DNA of 64,000 nt from Ciborinia camelliae. Its lineage: Eukaryota > Ascomycota > Leotiomycetes > Helotiales > Sclerotiniaceae. Location: the NCBI GenBank assembly GCA_025890175.1, contig JANPYM010000015.1, positions 785,225-849,224 on the forward strand, written 5' to 3'. The position numbers were made by a program, and so were the translations under genes. Of this stretch, positions 24,772-35,900 are shown piece after piece. Each line of letters begins with the position of its first letter. Position 1 is the stretch's first letter. Below the pieces are notes generated by a model. The model saw only the letters and a program-made list of their open reading frames with translations. It made no database searches and was not told the DNA's origin.

Positions 24772-26944
24772 ATGGGCGATTCACCAGTCGTTGGGTCCAA
24801 ATCAAATGATGGAGGATCCTCTGCTACTTCACAAGTTCCAGGACAACACTCCGCGCAAAACGTAGGAACAGAGTTTCAACAGGATAGCTCAATGAAAGGC
24901 TCCGACAGACCTCCGAATTTGACTGGTACTTCGTCGAATTATGCTCCAAGCTTGGCATCATCTCAGAATCCCATGCCGCATGCAGCACAAGAAACATTCA
25001 ATATGACAACACTTGGTACTGCATTACCAGACATGCCCTACCAGAGCCATGGCCAACGATTTTCTCAGAGCCCCGGTGCTCCCCTGCCTTACATGTATCA
25101 AATGCAGTTTGCGAATCAGGGTGTCTTAAGTCCCCCACCCACCGCTTCACCCTATACCACCCTATACCAAACACAATACGGAATGTATCCTTCGAATCAA
25201 CAAATGCAACCACAGCACATGCATATGGCCACGAACAACCCTCGGTTTTATGTCAACCAAGGATATATGGGACACCCACAATCGCAACAGACAGCATCAC
25301 AATATTATATACAGCCTGGCAGCTTTGGACAGCAAGGACAAATCTACACAGGAAATCCAATGGGAGTACGATATCCACAACGTGGTAGCTTTCCTGGAGA
25401 CAATCGGCCTATATCGCAACAACACAATGATATGTTTGTTAATGTGACGGGCCAGACTGGAAATTTAATTAGTGCTGGTGAGCTCTAAGCTTTGTAGAAT
25501 GGTATTCGAGACTCGAAGCTAAGCACTCATAGCTTCCAGCCCAACACAATCATCGGTGGTCAGAGGACCCCCACGAAAGCCTCGTCAAAGTGGTATGTTT
25601 AGTCTGAATCCTTACGATTTCCAGAGCCAACTAATTTACGTTAGGGCATGCGATCGTGAGCACAACTAATTCTTTTATTAAACCTGCTCCAATCGCAATT
25701 TACACTTGCATGCTCAATATGATGTATCCTATTTACCTCCCAATGCAGCTTCGATTTCCTTAGTTTATCCCACCGACCTCCCTTAATAGGCGATCACTGA
25801 CCCTAGTATGCTCTAGTGGATTGGCAATTTACCACAACAGACAGATCTCATGAGCCTCGTATTGCACGTTTGCAAAGAGACTGTTGGCCTTGAGTCACTG
25901 TTTTTGATCTCAAAGAGTAACTGCGCTTTTGCAAATTTTAAGGATGAGGCTGCATGTGGCGCAGCGCAACTCAAGATTCATGATTCGAGATTTCAAACTG
26001 TACGCCTCGTTAGCCGGTTACGAAAGGCGTCAGCTGGGACTCTCCCAGGCGTCTCTGTTCCTACAGGCCCGGCAGCCTTGACACCACCACAGCCATCACA
26101 AATCCCATCGCCTGTTTCAGAAAACGAGAAAGCTTCGAAAGAGGCTAATGAAAAGGCACATGATGCGGATGGGCAGTCTTCACCACTTTCAAAGGATAAA
26201 TTCTTTGTGGTGAAGAGTCTCACAGTAGAGGATCTAGAACTTAGCGTGCGAAACGGGATATGGGCAACACAAACACACAACGAAGAAGCTTTGAACAAGG
26301 CATACCAGGTGAGTGTGGCCGGATTTCAAGCGAGAAATACTAACAAATAGTGATAGACGGCTGATAATGTCTACTTGATATTTTCCGCAAACAAATCAGG
26401 AGAATATTTTGGATACGCACGCATGATTTCACCCATCAACGAGGATCCAGCTGCAGCCATTGAATTTGCACCTAAGGCACAAGCCGTCGAAGATCCCGAC
26501 CTCCCCAAAGCAATCCCAACACCAGCCTCTGAGTTCGCGCCAAAAGGACGCATCATCGATGATTCAGCACGCGGAACCATTTTCTGGGAAATAGAGCGCG
26601 ACGATCCAGAAGAATTGGATGAAGAAGATGAATCCCAAAGTGGTAAGAGCGATCCAGATGGTGATGCTCCCTCGAAGGCTTGGGGTAAACCGTTCAAGCT
26701 CGAATGGATATCAACTAATCGATTGCCATTCTATCGTACACGCGGTTTAAGAAATCCGTGGAATTCGAACCGGGAAGTCAAGATTGCGAGGGATGGGACG
26801 GAGTTGGAACCTAGCATTGGGAAGAGATTGCTGGGGCTTTTCCATAGGGTTCCAAGTCCTGTTGCGCCGAGTGTACCTCAGATGCCGATGCCGATGCCGA
26901 TGATGCCTCCTGGTGGATATCCACAGATGCGCCCGTATAATTAA
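24772..26944 (+). CDS. YTH-domain m6A RNA reader with an upstream RRM-like module
   Basis: Five exons (24772-25477, 25533-25592, 25645-25655, 25817-26308, 26357-26944) give 618 residues. Residues 1-240 are a low-complexity Gln/Pro/Tyr/Met-rich region. Then comes the fungal motif RGPPRKPRQSGHAIWIGNLP and an RRM-like module (about 250-335: LFLISKSNCAFANFKDEAAC, HDSRF, VRLVSRL). The YTH domain spans about 388-587: FFVVKSLTVEDLELSVRNGI, cage Trp408 (GIWATQ), SGEYFGYARM, Trp540 (LEWIST), LRNPWN. An acidic loop interrupts it at about 455-525. YTH proteins bind N6-methyladenosine in RNA and alter mRNA stability or processing. Exon 3 is only 11 nt, but the conserved GHAI can be made only by including it. 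The Met/Pro-rich tail (PMPMPMMPPGG) ends the protein. Confidence 0.92.
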
Positions 26945-28886
26945 GGTTTACGAAAAGAAATGTTGATGTGGGTATCAAATCGGGTGTGAAGACGACACGA
27001 AAAAGTTTTTTCTTTTCCTTTTTGAGTAGGCCTGGATGCCTCCCTTCATTGCAAGACAACGCACGTTAACACTCTCTTTGGAGCGATATTCTGGATGGAA
27101 AATTTTGGATCGATACGAATCATGCGATGCACTGATGCCTTACGAGTCACGATTAGATTGATTTCAAGAGTTGTATTCGATTGGCTTGGGGAAGCATTAC
27201 ATTTCAGTGAGATTGAGCGAGTCAGTCTGGTGATCACGGGGTTGATTTAATATTTGGTGTCTACGATTTTATTTGGCCTGCATGCATGAATGTGGTCACT
27301 CGCAATATCACTTAAGATAAAACTTCAACAAACCACCTCCCATCATCTGAACTCTACCTGATAGTTGCATCATTTCGTCCCCTTTCAGTGCAGAAAAATC
27401 GCGTGGGTGAGAATAAACGATTAAATAAGCTTCCTCAAATCTGACTACATACGTAAGACAAATTTCTTTCCTACCATCACATCCCGCCCCCGAAAAAGGG
27501 ATATCAAAATTTGCCACCGAAAACAGCTCACGTATACAGGATGGTTCCCCGCTTCCCCGCCAACTCGTATCCACGCACCGGGCCATCAAGGTTTGCCAAA
27601 TCTCAATTCAAATATATAACATTTCCAATCGGCCTAAAAGGAAATAATAATAATAAATTTCGTAAGCAGTGAGATTTGTATATATGGATTAGGTATGATA
27701 TGATAAACACATTTATCGGGGAATTATCTCACAAATTTGTTGGAGGCGGGGAGAGAAACATATAATATGATGTAAGCGGCGCTCCCCTTAAAGGTGGTTT
27801 ACATGAGCTCGCTTATTTAAGATGTAGTATACCTATTAATTCGTGCTTGAAGCGGCATCCATCTTGTTCTCTGAAGAAAATTGGAATTCTTTGATTTTCT
27901 ATCTATACCTATACCTACCTAGTTTCTAGATACAAGAAAATAAAAACAAAACAAAAGATACCGAGACATTCATAATGCCGTGTATATTTGCGATGCAACT
28001 ATCGTACCTACGGACCTACCTAGGCAATCAGATCCATCCATCCATCCTACCAAACAGGGAATCCCCACGAATGTGGCGAATGAATGTCTTAGAACAGTGG
28101 CATGGAGAGAAAGTGGCGGTGCAGACTTCCATATTTCCCATATTTCCCATTTTCCATTTCGTCGGGAGGCCCTTTTTTGGGTGAAACTTGAATATCCATA
28201 CCTACCTACCTAGTACCTACCTACCTATGGAATCATGTGATAGATGGTGGGTGGCGAATATGAAAATGAAATAACATGGGGTAGGTAGGTAGGTAGGTAA
28301 TTATTCATCTACTGAATGACATGTCGGGAATAGACTAGGTGTAGGAATTAATTCTTTGCAAATACTGATACGGGCCCTATAATTGATTTGAGTAAAGTGC
28401 TGGATTTCTGGTTGTTGGGGTTGAGGCTGGGATTAGTAGTAGATATTCATGATTTTAGAACGTGATATATGTTTCATACGTTACATCTGCACATGCAGTC
28501 ATGTCAAATATTCATCGACTTTACACCTAGCTTTTGTATTCACAATTACTTTCATATTTCACAGGCATATGTGCGACATTGAAGTTTTGATTTGAACTGC
28601 CTTTTTAATTGAGTTTTTTGTGTATAGGAATGACAGAATTGGTGTGATTAAAGCCCAGCCTAGCAAGAAGAAAGTGAAAATCAAATCCAGATCAAAAGCA
28701 ATCTCAATTGCCCTACACCAAAGCACCATTCATATTCCTCCCGTTCTCCTCCATCAAAACACCATAACTAGATCCATCATCAAGTAAATACAAATGCCAA
28801 TAGATAAAAATACTCCTCGCTCCCTTTCATCCTTCCATCAATTCATTCGTGATATCGTAGTGCTCAGATAATCGGAGAGTCGTGAT
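26945..28886. other. Intergenic DNA with (TAGG)n runs
   Basis: No gene is supported. A (TAGG)n tract lies at about 28280-28300 and ACCTACCTA tracts near 28199-28226. The piece 27308-27589 is open on the minus strand but has no recognisable domain or start context. Confidence 0.5.
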
Positions 28887-29525
28887 TTACTGAATGGTAA
28901 TTCTGCGGCTTTCCTGCTTCTTAGCCTTGGGAACGATGATGCTAAGAATTCCGTTCTTCATGCTAGCTTGAACCGCATCCTGGTTCACGCGTACCGGAAA
29001 GCTGAAAGATCGGGAGAATTCACCAATGCTGCGCTCAGAAACCCAGTATTTGTGGTCTGGTTCCTTAGATTTCTTGTGCTCCGTTGCTTTGGTCACTTCG
29101 GTGCTGGCCTCAGTAGTGGATGGGGTTGGCGCGTCCTCATCTTCGACGGTGGGTTGATGGGCTTTGTCTTTGTGTTGACCTTCAGTGATGGCACCAGATT
29201 GAGGGGCATCTTCAACGAAACCAGCCGGTGGAGTGCCAGAAGTATAGGAACGCTCTGTACGGCCACGGATGTTGAGGGTTTGATCATCGATGAATTCGAT
29301 TTCGACATCCTTTTGCTCGATACCTGGAAGTTCACCTTGAAGTTCATAAACCTCGCCGGCTTCCTTGACATCGAATCTGGGAGTGAAGGTCTTCATGGCG
29401 TTTCTGCGGTGGTGTTGAGAGTTGTTGCGACCACTGCTGTATACATCGTAGTCGTCGAGAAGACGAAACAGAGGGTGGAAGGAGGAAGCTTCGTTAGAAA
29501 TGTAGTGTCTTGGAAAGAAAGACAT
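28887..29525 (-). CDS. hsp30: HSP30-type small heat shock protein (Hsp20/alpha-crystallin)
   Basis: One exon of 212 residues. The start MSFFPRHY was chosen because fungal HSP30 proteins begin this way (M-x-x-FPR followed by LFRLLDDYD). The alpha-crystallin domain is in two parts: FDVKEAGEVYELQGELPGIE...IEFIDDQTLNIRGRTERSY and YWVSERSIGEFSRSFSFPVRV...NGILSIIVPK. They are separated by an acidic, Ser/Thr-rich insert of about 70 residues, as in HSP30. The protein is an ATP-independent chaperone that holds unfolded proteins during heat or stress. The frame stays open to an upstream ATG at 29612, adding 29 basic, hydroxylated residues. Heat-shock-element-like palindromes lie upstream. No intron, as usual for stress-induced genes. 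Confidence 0.93.
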   Translation of the reverse strand: MSFFPRHYISNEASSFHPLFRLLDDYDVYSSGRNNSQHHRRNAMKTFTPRFDVKEAGEVYELQGELPGIEQKDVEIEFIDDQTLNIRGRTERSYTSGTPPAGFVEDAPQSGAITEGQHKDKAHQPTVEDEDAPTPSTTEASTEVTKATEHKKSKEPDHKYWVSERSIGEFSRSFSFPVRVNQDAVQASMKNGILSIIVPKAKKQESRRITIQ

Positions 29526-29690
29526 TTTGCGTGTGGTTGTTTGTGGTTTGAGAATTTGCTTAAAAGTTGTTGCGACTGGAAGTCTTGAAGTTGTTCGATA
29601 GCAGGATTGCATGAATTGTATTGAAGATTCTTGTGTTGATGTGGAATGAAAAAGAAGAGGTTATTCAGAGACTGAGCCTACCTTTAAATA

Positions 29691-29948
29691 TTGGATTGGT
29701 GAACTTCTGGCATTTGCTAGAACTTACTGTGATGTAATAATCATGCAACTGAGCGCCAGCATGTTCTAGAATGGCCACTTAAGTATTTGAGGGCAAATAG
29801 AATTACAAAGAATAGATGAGGTTTACCAATCAGGTCATTGAAGGAGTCCAGTGTAGAAATCAGGTCATTGAAGCATAAAGCATTCACTGGAAATTGCTAG
29901 AAAATGCTAGAAAATGCGAGAAACTTGCCAGAATTGGTGAGAATATTC
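29691..29948 (-). promoter_or_regulatory. HSP30 promoter: TATA-like box and heat-shock-element-like palindromes
   Basis: Read on the minus strand, TATTTAAA (around 29693-29700) lies about 170 bases before the chosen start. TTCTAGAA at 29764-29771 and GAATATTC at 29941-29948 fit the nTTCnnGAAn/nGAAnnTTCn arrangement bound by heat-shock factor. Several GAGAAA/CTAGAAAATG repeats lie between them (29890-29940). The placement upstream of HSP30 supports a real role; binding is inferred. Confidence 0.5.
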
Positions 29949-30513
29949 TATAAACGCTACCTAGTAGGTAATTGTAAGAATCTTTTGGTATGATGATAAA
30001 ATTCGAGTTCAGTAAATTAATTTACTTGCTAGACCAAAAACTGACGGGCATTATATTCAATGTAGTGGTGTTGTTGGTTGATGGAAGAGAATTGAAGGTG
30101 AGGTGGTTGAAGTGTTTCTGAGGGGGGTCGGTTGCTTAGTAATCGAGAGTCTAATAAGGTAGGCATGATCATGTGCTCTCCAGGGCTCTCATCATGTCCC
30201 GCCATCATGACATTAAGGGAAGGAAGTGACTTCCCATAATTTTTTTGGGTAAGTTCGAATGGAATGGAGTTTATCACCATTTTCGAAGCCTTATCAGTGT
30301 TTCCAACCACTCATCTTTTCAAATCCGCAATTTTCATTGCCCTCCCAAGTTCTAATAATCTGTGTCTGCTACGCTACTTTAACACCGCAAACATCATCAG
30401 AGAAGACATGTCAAATCTCACACCAGAAGAGTTGGCAAACATCTAAGGAATGCAAGACTTGCATGCAAGACTTGGCAGGCACCCTTGAACGAGAGCCCAT
30501 TGAAAAAAACATT

Positions 30514-31389
30514 ATGAACCCTGAGCCGAGGCCGATTGGTGTCGTAGACCCCCAGGACAAGAGATTCACCCATTTCATTTTCGATTTCGATGGAACAATC
30601 ACCAAAGAGGACACTACCAGTGCTATTGTAAGCGTTGCAATTGGCTATAAACAAACACAGGGTAGAGATTTCACAAAAACATGGGATGTCATTGTTGATG
30701 GCTATTTTGAAAGTTTATATCATCACGCCGATAAACACATCCCAAAACCGCCTGAGAGGACAACATTGGAGGATGAAATAGAATTTGAAAGAAGCGTTAA
30801 GGATCGAGAAATGAGAAGCATCAATCGAGTCAGCACATCAGGTCTATTTGCAGGCATTTCTAAAGAGAGATGGGAACGTGCTGGAAAGCACGCTGTCTCG
30901 TCAGGACAGGTGAAAATCAGAGAAGGCTTCACCGACCTTGTGAAAGAGATTGAAATGCGAGATGGTGTTTGGGGAGTAGTCTCAGTTAGTCTCTCGGCGG
31001 ACTTCGTCAGAGGCGTTTTGGAGCAATGCCTGGGGAAGAGTATTGATATACCAATCCTAGCCAATTCTCCCGACGAACATGGCTTCGTAAGGGGGCCTGT
31101 ATTCGAGGAGACTGGATTAAAGACTACCTTGGTAACATCGGACACGAAACTATCCGCAATGCACCAGTTGCTGAAATCTTGGAAACTCGACGACGCTGCA
31201 CAAGCTGTATTTTATGGCGATGCACCAGCAGACATTGAATGCCTCTTTGACCCAGCCGTCAAAGGTGTTGTGGTGGGAAATTGTGGAAATACTGACCTTA
31301 TCAGGTCACTTATCCGTTACAAAGTTCCTCCGCTGCTTAAATCATACACCCAGAACTTTGCTGACACCCTAATGTTGGATGGCAAATAG
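30514..31389 (+). CDS. HAD-superfamily phosphatase
   Basis: A single-exon gene of 291 residues. Motif I is FIFDFDGTITKEDT with nucleophile Asp24 and acid/base Asp26. A Ser-rich strand (GVVSVSLS) serves as motif II. Motif IV is YGDAPADIECL with Asp236 and Asp240 as Mg2+ ligands. The order and the cap inserted after motif I resemble phosphoserine-phosphatase-like and MtnX-like HAD enzymes, but the substrate is not known. I chose ATG 30514 because it lies just before the conserved core. The frame stays open upstream to 30259, but that translation looks like untranslated leader. A 12-codon upstream ORF (30408-30446) lies in the leader. Cytosolic location is likely, as no signal peptide is seen. 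Confidence 0.85.
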   Translation: MNPEPRPIGVVDPQDKRFTHFIFDFDGTITKEDTTSAIVSVAIGYKQTQGRDFTKTWDVIVDGYFESLYHHADKHIPKPPERTTLEDEIEFERSVKDREMRSINRVSTSGLFAGISKERWERAGKHAVSSGQVKIREGFTDLVKEIEMRDGVWGVVSVSLSADFVRGVLEQCLGKSIDIPILANSPDEHGFVRGPVFEETGLKTTLVTSDTKLSAMHQLLKSWKLDDAAQAVFYGDAPADIECLFDPAVKGVVVGNCGNTDLIRSLIRYKVPPLLKSYTQNFADTLMLDGK

Positions 31390-31863
31390 AGGAACAAACC
31401 CATATGGTTAAAGCATACACTCCAGACTTTGATAAGGACCCAATCGCGGACGTCGAATGTCATTTCAGAAGTAGTCTCAGAGGAACAATCCCAGAATCCT
31501 AATGGGTTTGACACCCATCTAGTGCTGTTTTTGCAGAAAGGAATCAGAGTATGTTTAGTCCAAGAGCACCTATGTTTAGCCCACGAGTATGTACGTATTA
31601 GTACACTTATTAATAGAAATATACAAATTTTGGAAGAACAGTTTGTGCCCACATGGTTAAGCTTGACGTGACTAATGACTTACCCCTTATTATATACGAT
31701 GTGCTTTTGAGTTGTAAATGCTTCATCAAACAACCACATGCAAATTCAGTTGAATGTGATGGCAAAGCTCATGAATTCCGAAGTAACACCTGGTCTCGTA
31801 AAGGCATCCACTCGAGAATGTACATGTCTTGCTATTAATACAAATCCGCAGCACCAAAGCAGC
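31390..31863. other. Shared 3' region of convergent genes
   Basis: AT-rich DNA between the stops of the HAD phosphatase (+) and the proteasome subunit (-). No gene is seen. Confidence 0.55.
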
Positions 31864-32710
31864 TTAATCCTTCTTCAGTGGCTTATAAATCTCCTCAATA
31901 CCCTCCTTCGTAATGATCAACATCTGCAAACCATCACCAACCTCAATATGTCTTTCCACCGCACTGTCGAAAGCATCCTTAACCAAGTCTTCCACTTCAT
32001 TTCTAGTTAATGGAATCTTTTCTCTTTCCGCCAATGCATGTCCTACTCCGCTGCCTGGGATATATTGGTTCTTGAAATTGACCTGATTGTCCAAGAAAGG
32101 CATGATCAAGCTTGCTGCAGCACCTGCGGCTCTGCATTGTTCTCTCTCATAACTTCCAACAGGATCATAACTGTAAACTGCTCCCTTTCCCTCCTCATCC
32201 AAACCTCCGAGAATAGCGGTGACGTAATATGGGAAGAATCGCTTGCTGTATAAAATGGTTGCCAATCGCTGAGCACATGCTTTAACACTCATGGGCTTGC
32301 CGTGCTGGTAACGGTACATCTTGACGATTGCATCGAGGCGTTCCTTTAGTGCTTCACCATCTGCAGCAAAGCCTACGACTGAAAGAACAAGAGTTGCATC
32401 ATCTTGAGCAGCGGTTGTGCCACCGATCTTGAAGACTTTTGGTTGGTATCTTGTGTTGATATTGTATCCGGATGTGGAACGGGTATCGCCGGCGACGATA
32501 GTGAAGTCGGAACCTGAGATTGCGAGAGTAGAACCGCCGTTATCGGTGTATCTGGAACCAGTATTAATTTTGTAAAACTAGAAAGTTCAAAATATATACA
32601 TACGGGTAGAAACCATGATGCTGTGTGAAACCATCGCCTTGTTTGGTTGGAGCTTGATTGAAGGAGTAATTTGGACCATTCATCAGAGGATTTTGACTAA
32701 ACATGGCCAT
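31864..32710 (-). CDS. PRE7: 20S proteasome subunit beta-6 (PRE7 / PSMB1-like)
   Basis: Two exons (32710-32604, 32551-31864) give 264 residues. The intron is 52 nt with a GTATGT donor. The N-terminal extension (MAMFSQNPLMNGPNYSFNQ) precedes YTDNGGSTLAISGSDFTIVA. This lacks the catalytic Thr-Thr of active beta subunits, so the subunit is structural. Later motifs are GDTRSTSGYNI, MSVKACAQRLATILYSKRF, PYYVTAILGGLDEEGKGAVYSYDPVGSYE and the C-terminal helix. It is part of the inner beta ring of the nuclear/cytoplasmic proteasome. The start at 32710 gives the usual length; a frame open further upstream (to 32809) has no homology. Divergent from STT4, with 275 bases between the starts. Confidence 0.95.
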
Positions 32711-32985
32711 CTTAATTATCGTATTTGGGTATCTTTGAAGTTGAAATATGATGGTTGCCGAAGAAGTCTGGGAAATGTTGCAGGAAGTTTTGGAAATATT
32801 ACAGTTCAAAGGTATCTCACTGTAGATGTCGCGTCGACCTTCAGCCTGGCGATAGTTGCTAGCGTCAATCTTTGGCAGGGGTAGCTACTACACGGAACGG
32901 GAACAAGTTATCATCAAGAAATCAATCACGATAATCCACGATAATTAATTATGCGTGAATAGCTGATTGCTATTTACAAACAAAA
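32711..32985. promoter_or_regulatory. Bidirectional promoter between PRE7 and STT4
   Basis: The starts of two divergent genes are separated by 275 bases containing no other gene. The two promoters probably overlap. I see no clear TATA box. Confidence 0.5.
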
Positions 32986-35900
32986 ATGGCTAGGTATGTA
33001 TAATATTATTTGGTTATATCTCAGCCGTTTCCAGACACTAATAAACGTTTGATTCCAGTTTCCCAAGAAGCATACGGCGAAATGCGCTGGCGAAGATAGC
33101 TGAACTCTCTGCGACGTCATCAACTGGAGATTTCGAGGGTTCTGATCTTGAGCGGCTCTGCCGTGTTTTTCCTGGACATAACAAGTTATCCGGGCGGGTG
33201 AATGGAGTCAACAATGATTTTTCGGGCTCGCTGGCGGGCTCTCCCATGGTACGAGGAAGGGAACACCTCTTCATTTGCAGGATGCTAATAGCCGGATAAG
33301 AATATTAGGGAGTTTGAAGTACTTCTGGCGTTATGCAAAGCGGCCCCCCTGATCGATACTACGTACAGTGCGGAGAAGCTCACCAGTCAGTTGAGTCCAT
33401 ACGTTCTCGAGGCACATACGCAACTGTTTGTGCAATCCCCCTTTTTTCGCGCGATCGAACCATCTCCTGTCGAAGCACTAAGCTACAACCTCACCACCGC
33501 CCTTCTCTCTATTGGTACCAAACATGGCCATCTGCAAAAGCTCATCTCCGAAAAGTTATGGATTTATCTAGACAACTGTCTTCATGCCAGCGAAACTGCC
33601 ACAGAAAACCGAGGAGTTAGTTCAGAATATGCTACGGAGATTGAAGAGGCAATCCATGTTGCAACCGTAACGATATCTCTTTTGGGATTTTTGGACGCGG
33701 TAGCTTCCCTGGCCAATTTCTGGAGTGCAAGGGAGAGATTGGACCTATGTGAACGTGTCAAGACGATATTGTCAGAAGGATTTTTGGTGGCAATAGAGAC
33801 AGCCTTTTCAACCATCCGCAATACCCATCTCCAGAGCAGTCATGTAAAAGAGTGGAAGAGATATGTCCGTCATTATGCAGCTATTGGTCGGCCATTGGGC
33901 TCGATGCTTCTACAACGGAGCTTTATGTGGCTACTCGTTGCAGGATCATCACTGTTGCTCATTGATGCCAATAGCCTTAAAGGCCATGATGTCTTAAGCG
34001 TACTCATGTCTCGTCTTGAGTCGAGGCCCAATTCGCCCCGTAATGAGCAAGTTGACTCTGACACAGTTGAGACCCTTGCAGATATTGCCTTGAATGAAAT
34101 AAGTCTTCTTGAAGATGGCGCTGATTATCTTCGTTTGGGTTCTGCTTGGCAACAAAGACTTGCATTTTCAGTCAAAGCAAGTGCTATAACAACCTATCTG
34201 AACTGCGCAATGCTGAATGTACGTGACGATGAAGTTGAACCCGAAACGCTAATGTCCTGGCTTGAGGATACGTTGGCGGATCCTGTGCAAATGGCAGATG
34301 AGACATTGGCCAATGTTGTCCTTCGGTCAATGGCTCTAGTCTCTAAGCTCGCTCCACAGTTGGCACCAGATGTCAGCCGCCTTCTTCCACGATTCATCGT
34401 CCAGGGCAATCCACAAGGGAATACAATTGCAGTTGCCTCTACATGCCTCGCATATGTCCTGCATAATCTCTCACAGGATGCCATTATAACTACCCTTTAT
34501 ACGTTAGGAAATGTTCTCAGCTCTGGTCCAAGTCATCCAGATAAATTAACTTCTGTGCCCAATGGGGATATGGCTTTGGATGGAGCTGCGCAGTCAACTC
34601 TGTATGGAAAAAATTCCAATGGCAGTTCTATATCTTTGGAAATATTCACAGAAGAAGAAACTTCCGCCGTATATGGCAATGTTGTACAAGCTATCTGCGC
34701 TATCGCTCGAGGCTGCCAAGACTCCAAAATTATTGCTTTGGCTCAATCCATGCTGCTACAAAAGATCGATAAAATCAATCAACTCATCGATGCTCGTATT
34801 ATCACAGCTGCAGCAGAATTGTCATTAATTGGAGGACCTTTAGAATTCCGGTCGTTGCTCAAGCTCTACGGTAAAATTACGCATCTGGGCGTCATAAAAA
34901 ACAACGAAATTATACTACATGCTGTAAGTTCACAACAAATCTTACAAATACCACACTATCTAACTCTGCCTAGATAATGAAAGGTCGAAATTTTCTTTCG
35001 GTCAATTTACAAAAAGAGTCTCCTTTGCATGACATATATCTGGAGAACTTGCTAGAAGACATAATTAGCAAAGGCGATGTCCACCAAGGGCAGAACACAC
35101 GAGAGGCCGATGTAGAAGCTGCAGCTAAAGAAATAGCGCAGTTGTTGCAGCCCCTGGCACTCTTTATTTCTACTAGTAGTCTGGGTTCCGACAATAGTCT
35201 CAGTGAAGAGACTTTATCCCTCGTAAGGGATGCTTGGTTCAATATTGTTGTCCATGGTTTTACCACTAACACTGAGCGTGGTCAGCTGCACCTAAAAGAA
35301 TTACGTATTTTGGCAATGCATTCAAAGCCTCTTGTTGCCGAACAGCGAGGTGAACAGGTGGAAAGTGATATTGAGCTCAATACGGTCTTACGCCGGGGGA
35401 TCAGCCAGGACCATGAAGCAACACAGAAAAAGCGACTTACTGCTCTTCTTCCTAGTAAAGCTAGAGAAATTGGGAGCCTTAGCTATCGCAAAGTCATCTT
35501 CCTTCAGGCTGCCTATCTAGTGGAAACTTTACGGGCTGATGCTGGTGACTGCAGTAAAGCCCCGGCATACTTTCTCGAGCCTAGCATGCGCAGGGGTGAG
35601 ATGAGCAGCACGATGGAAGCTGTCACAGCCTCTGTGATGGACACGTATTTGCGAAAAACTTTAACAGGCCTGAATCCAGCCTTTTCGGCTCCGTATGTTG
35701 CTAAACAGTTGGCGTCAATATTTACTGGTTGCTGTTATAGAATTGAAAGGGTGCAGCAAGCTGCCATGAATTGTGCTGACAGGATAATACGAGATGTCCC
35801 GTCTGCTCTTTGTCAAAAGTCCTCCTTATTTGCACTTCTCGAACTTTTGTCACTCTTGTGGGTAAGTTGTTTAGAAGCCGAAACCGATGAGTACGGGCTG

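Noticed and set aside
26755..26785. tRNA B-box-like sequence (GGTTCGAATTC) on the minus strand
   Set aside because: It does not match the full consensus, has no A box or cloverleaf, and lies inside the YTH coding exon.
27308..27589. 93-codon minus-strand frame
   Set aside because: No recognisable domain, no convincing start or splice context.
28968..29588. 206-codon open frame on the plus strand opposite HSP30
   Set aside because: It is the antisense shadow of the HSP30 coding sequence and has no homology or start context.
30259..30513. Upstream extension of the HAD phosphatase frame to 376 residues
   Set aside because: The added residues have no homology, contain leader-like composition, and overlap a short upstream ORF; the conserved core starts just after the ATG at 30514.
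32711..32809. Upstream extension of the PRE7 frame
   Set aside because: It would add Asn/Ser/Thr-rich residues not found in the family; the start at 32710 gives the normal length.
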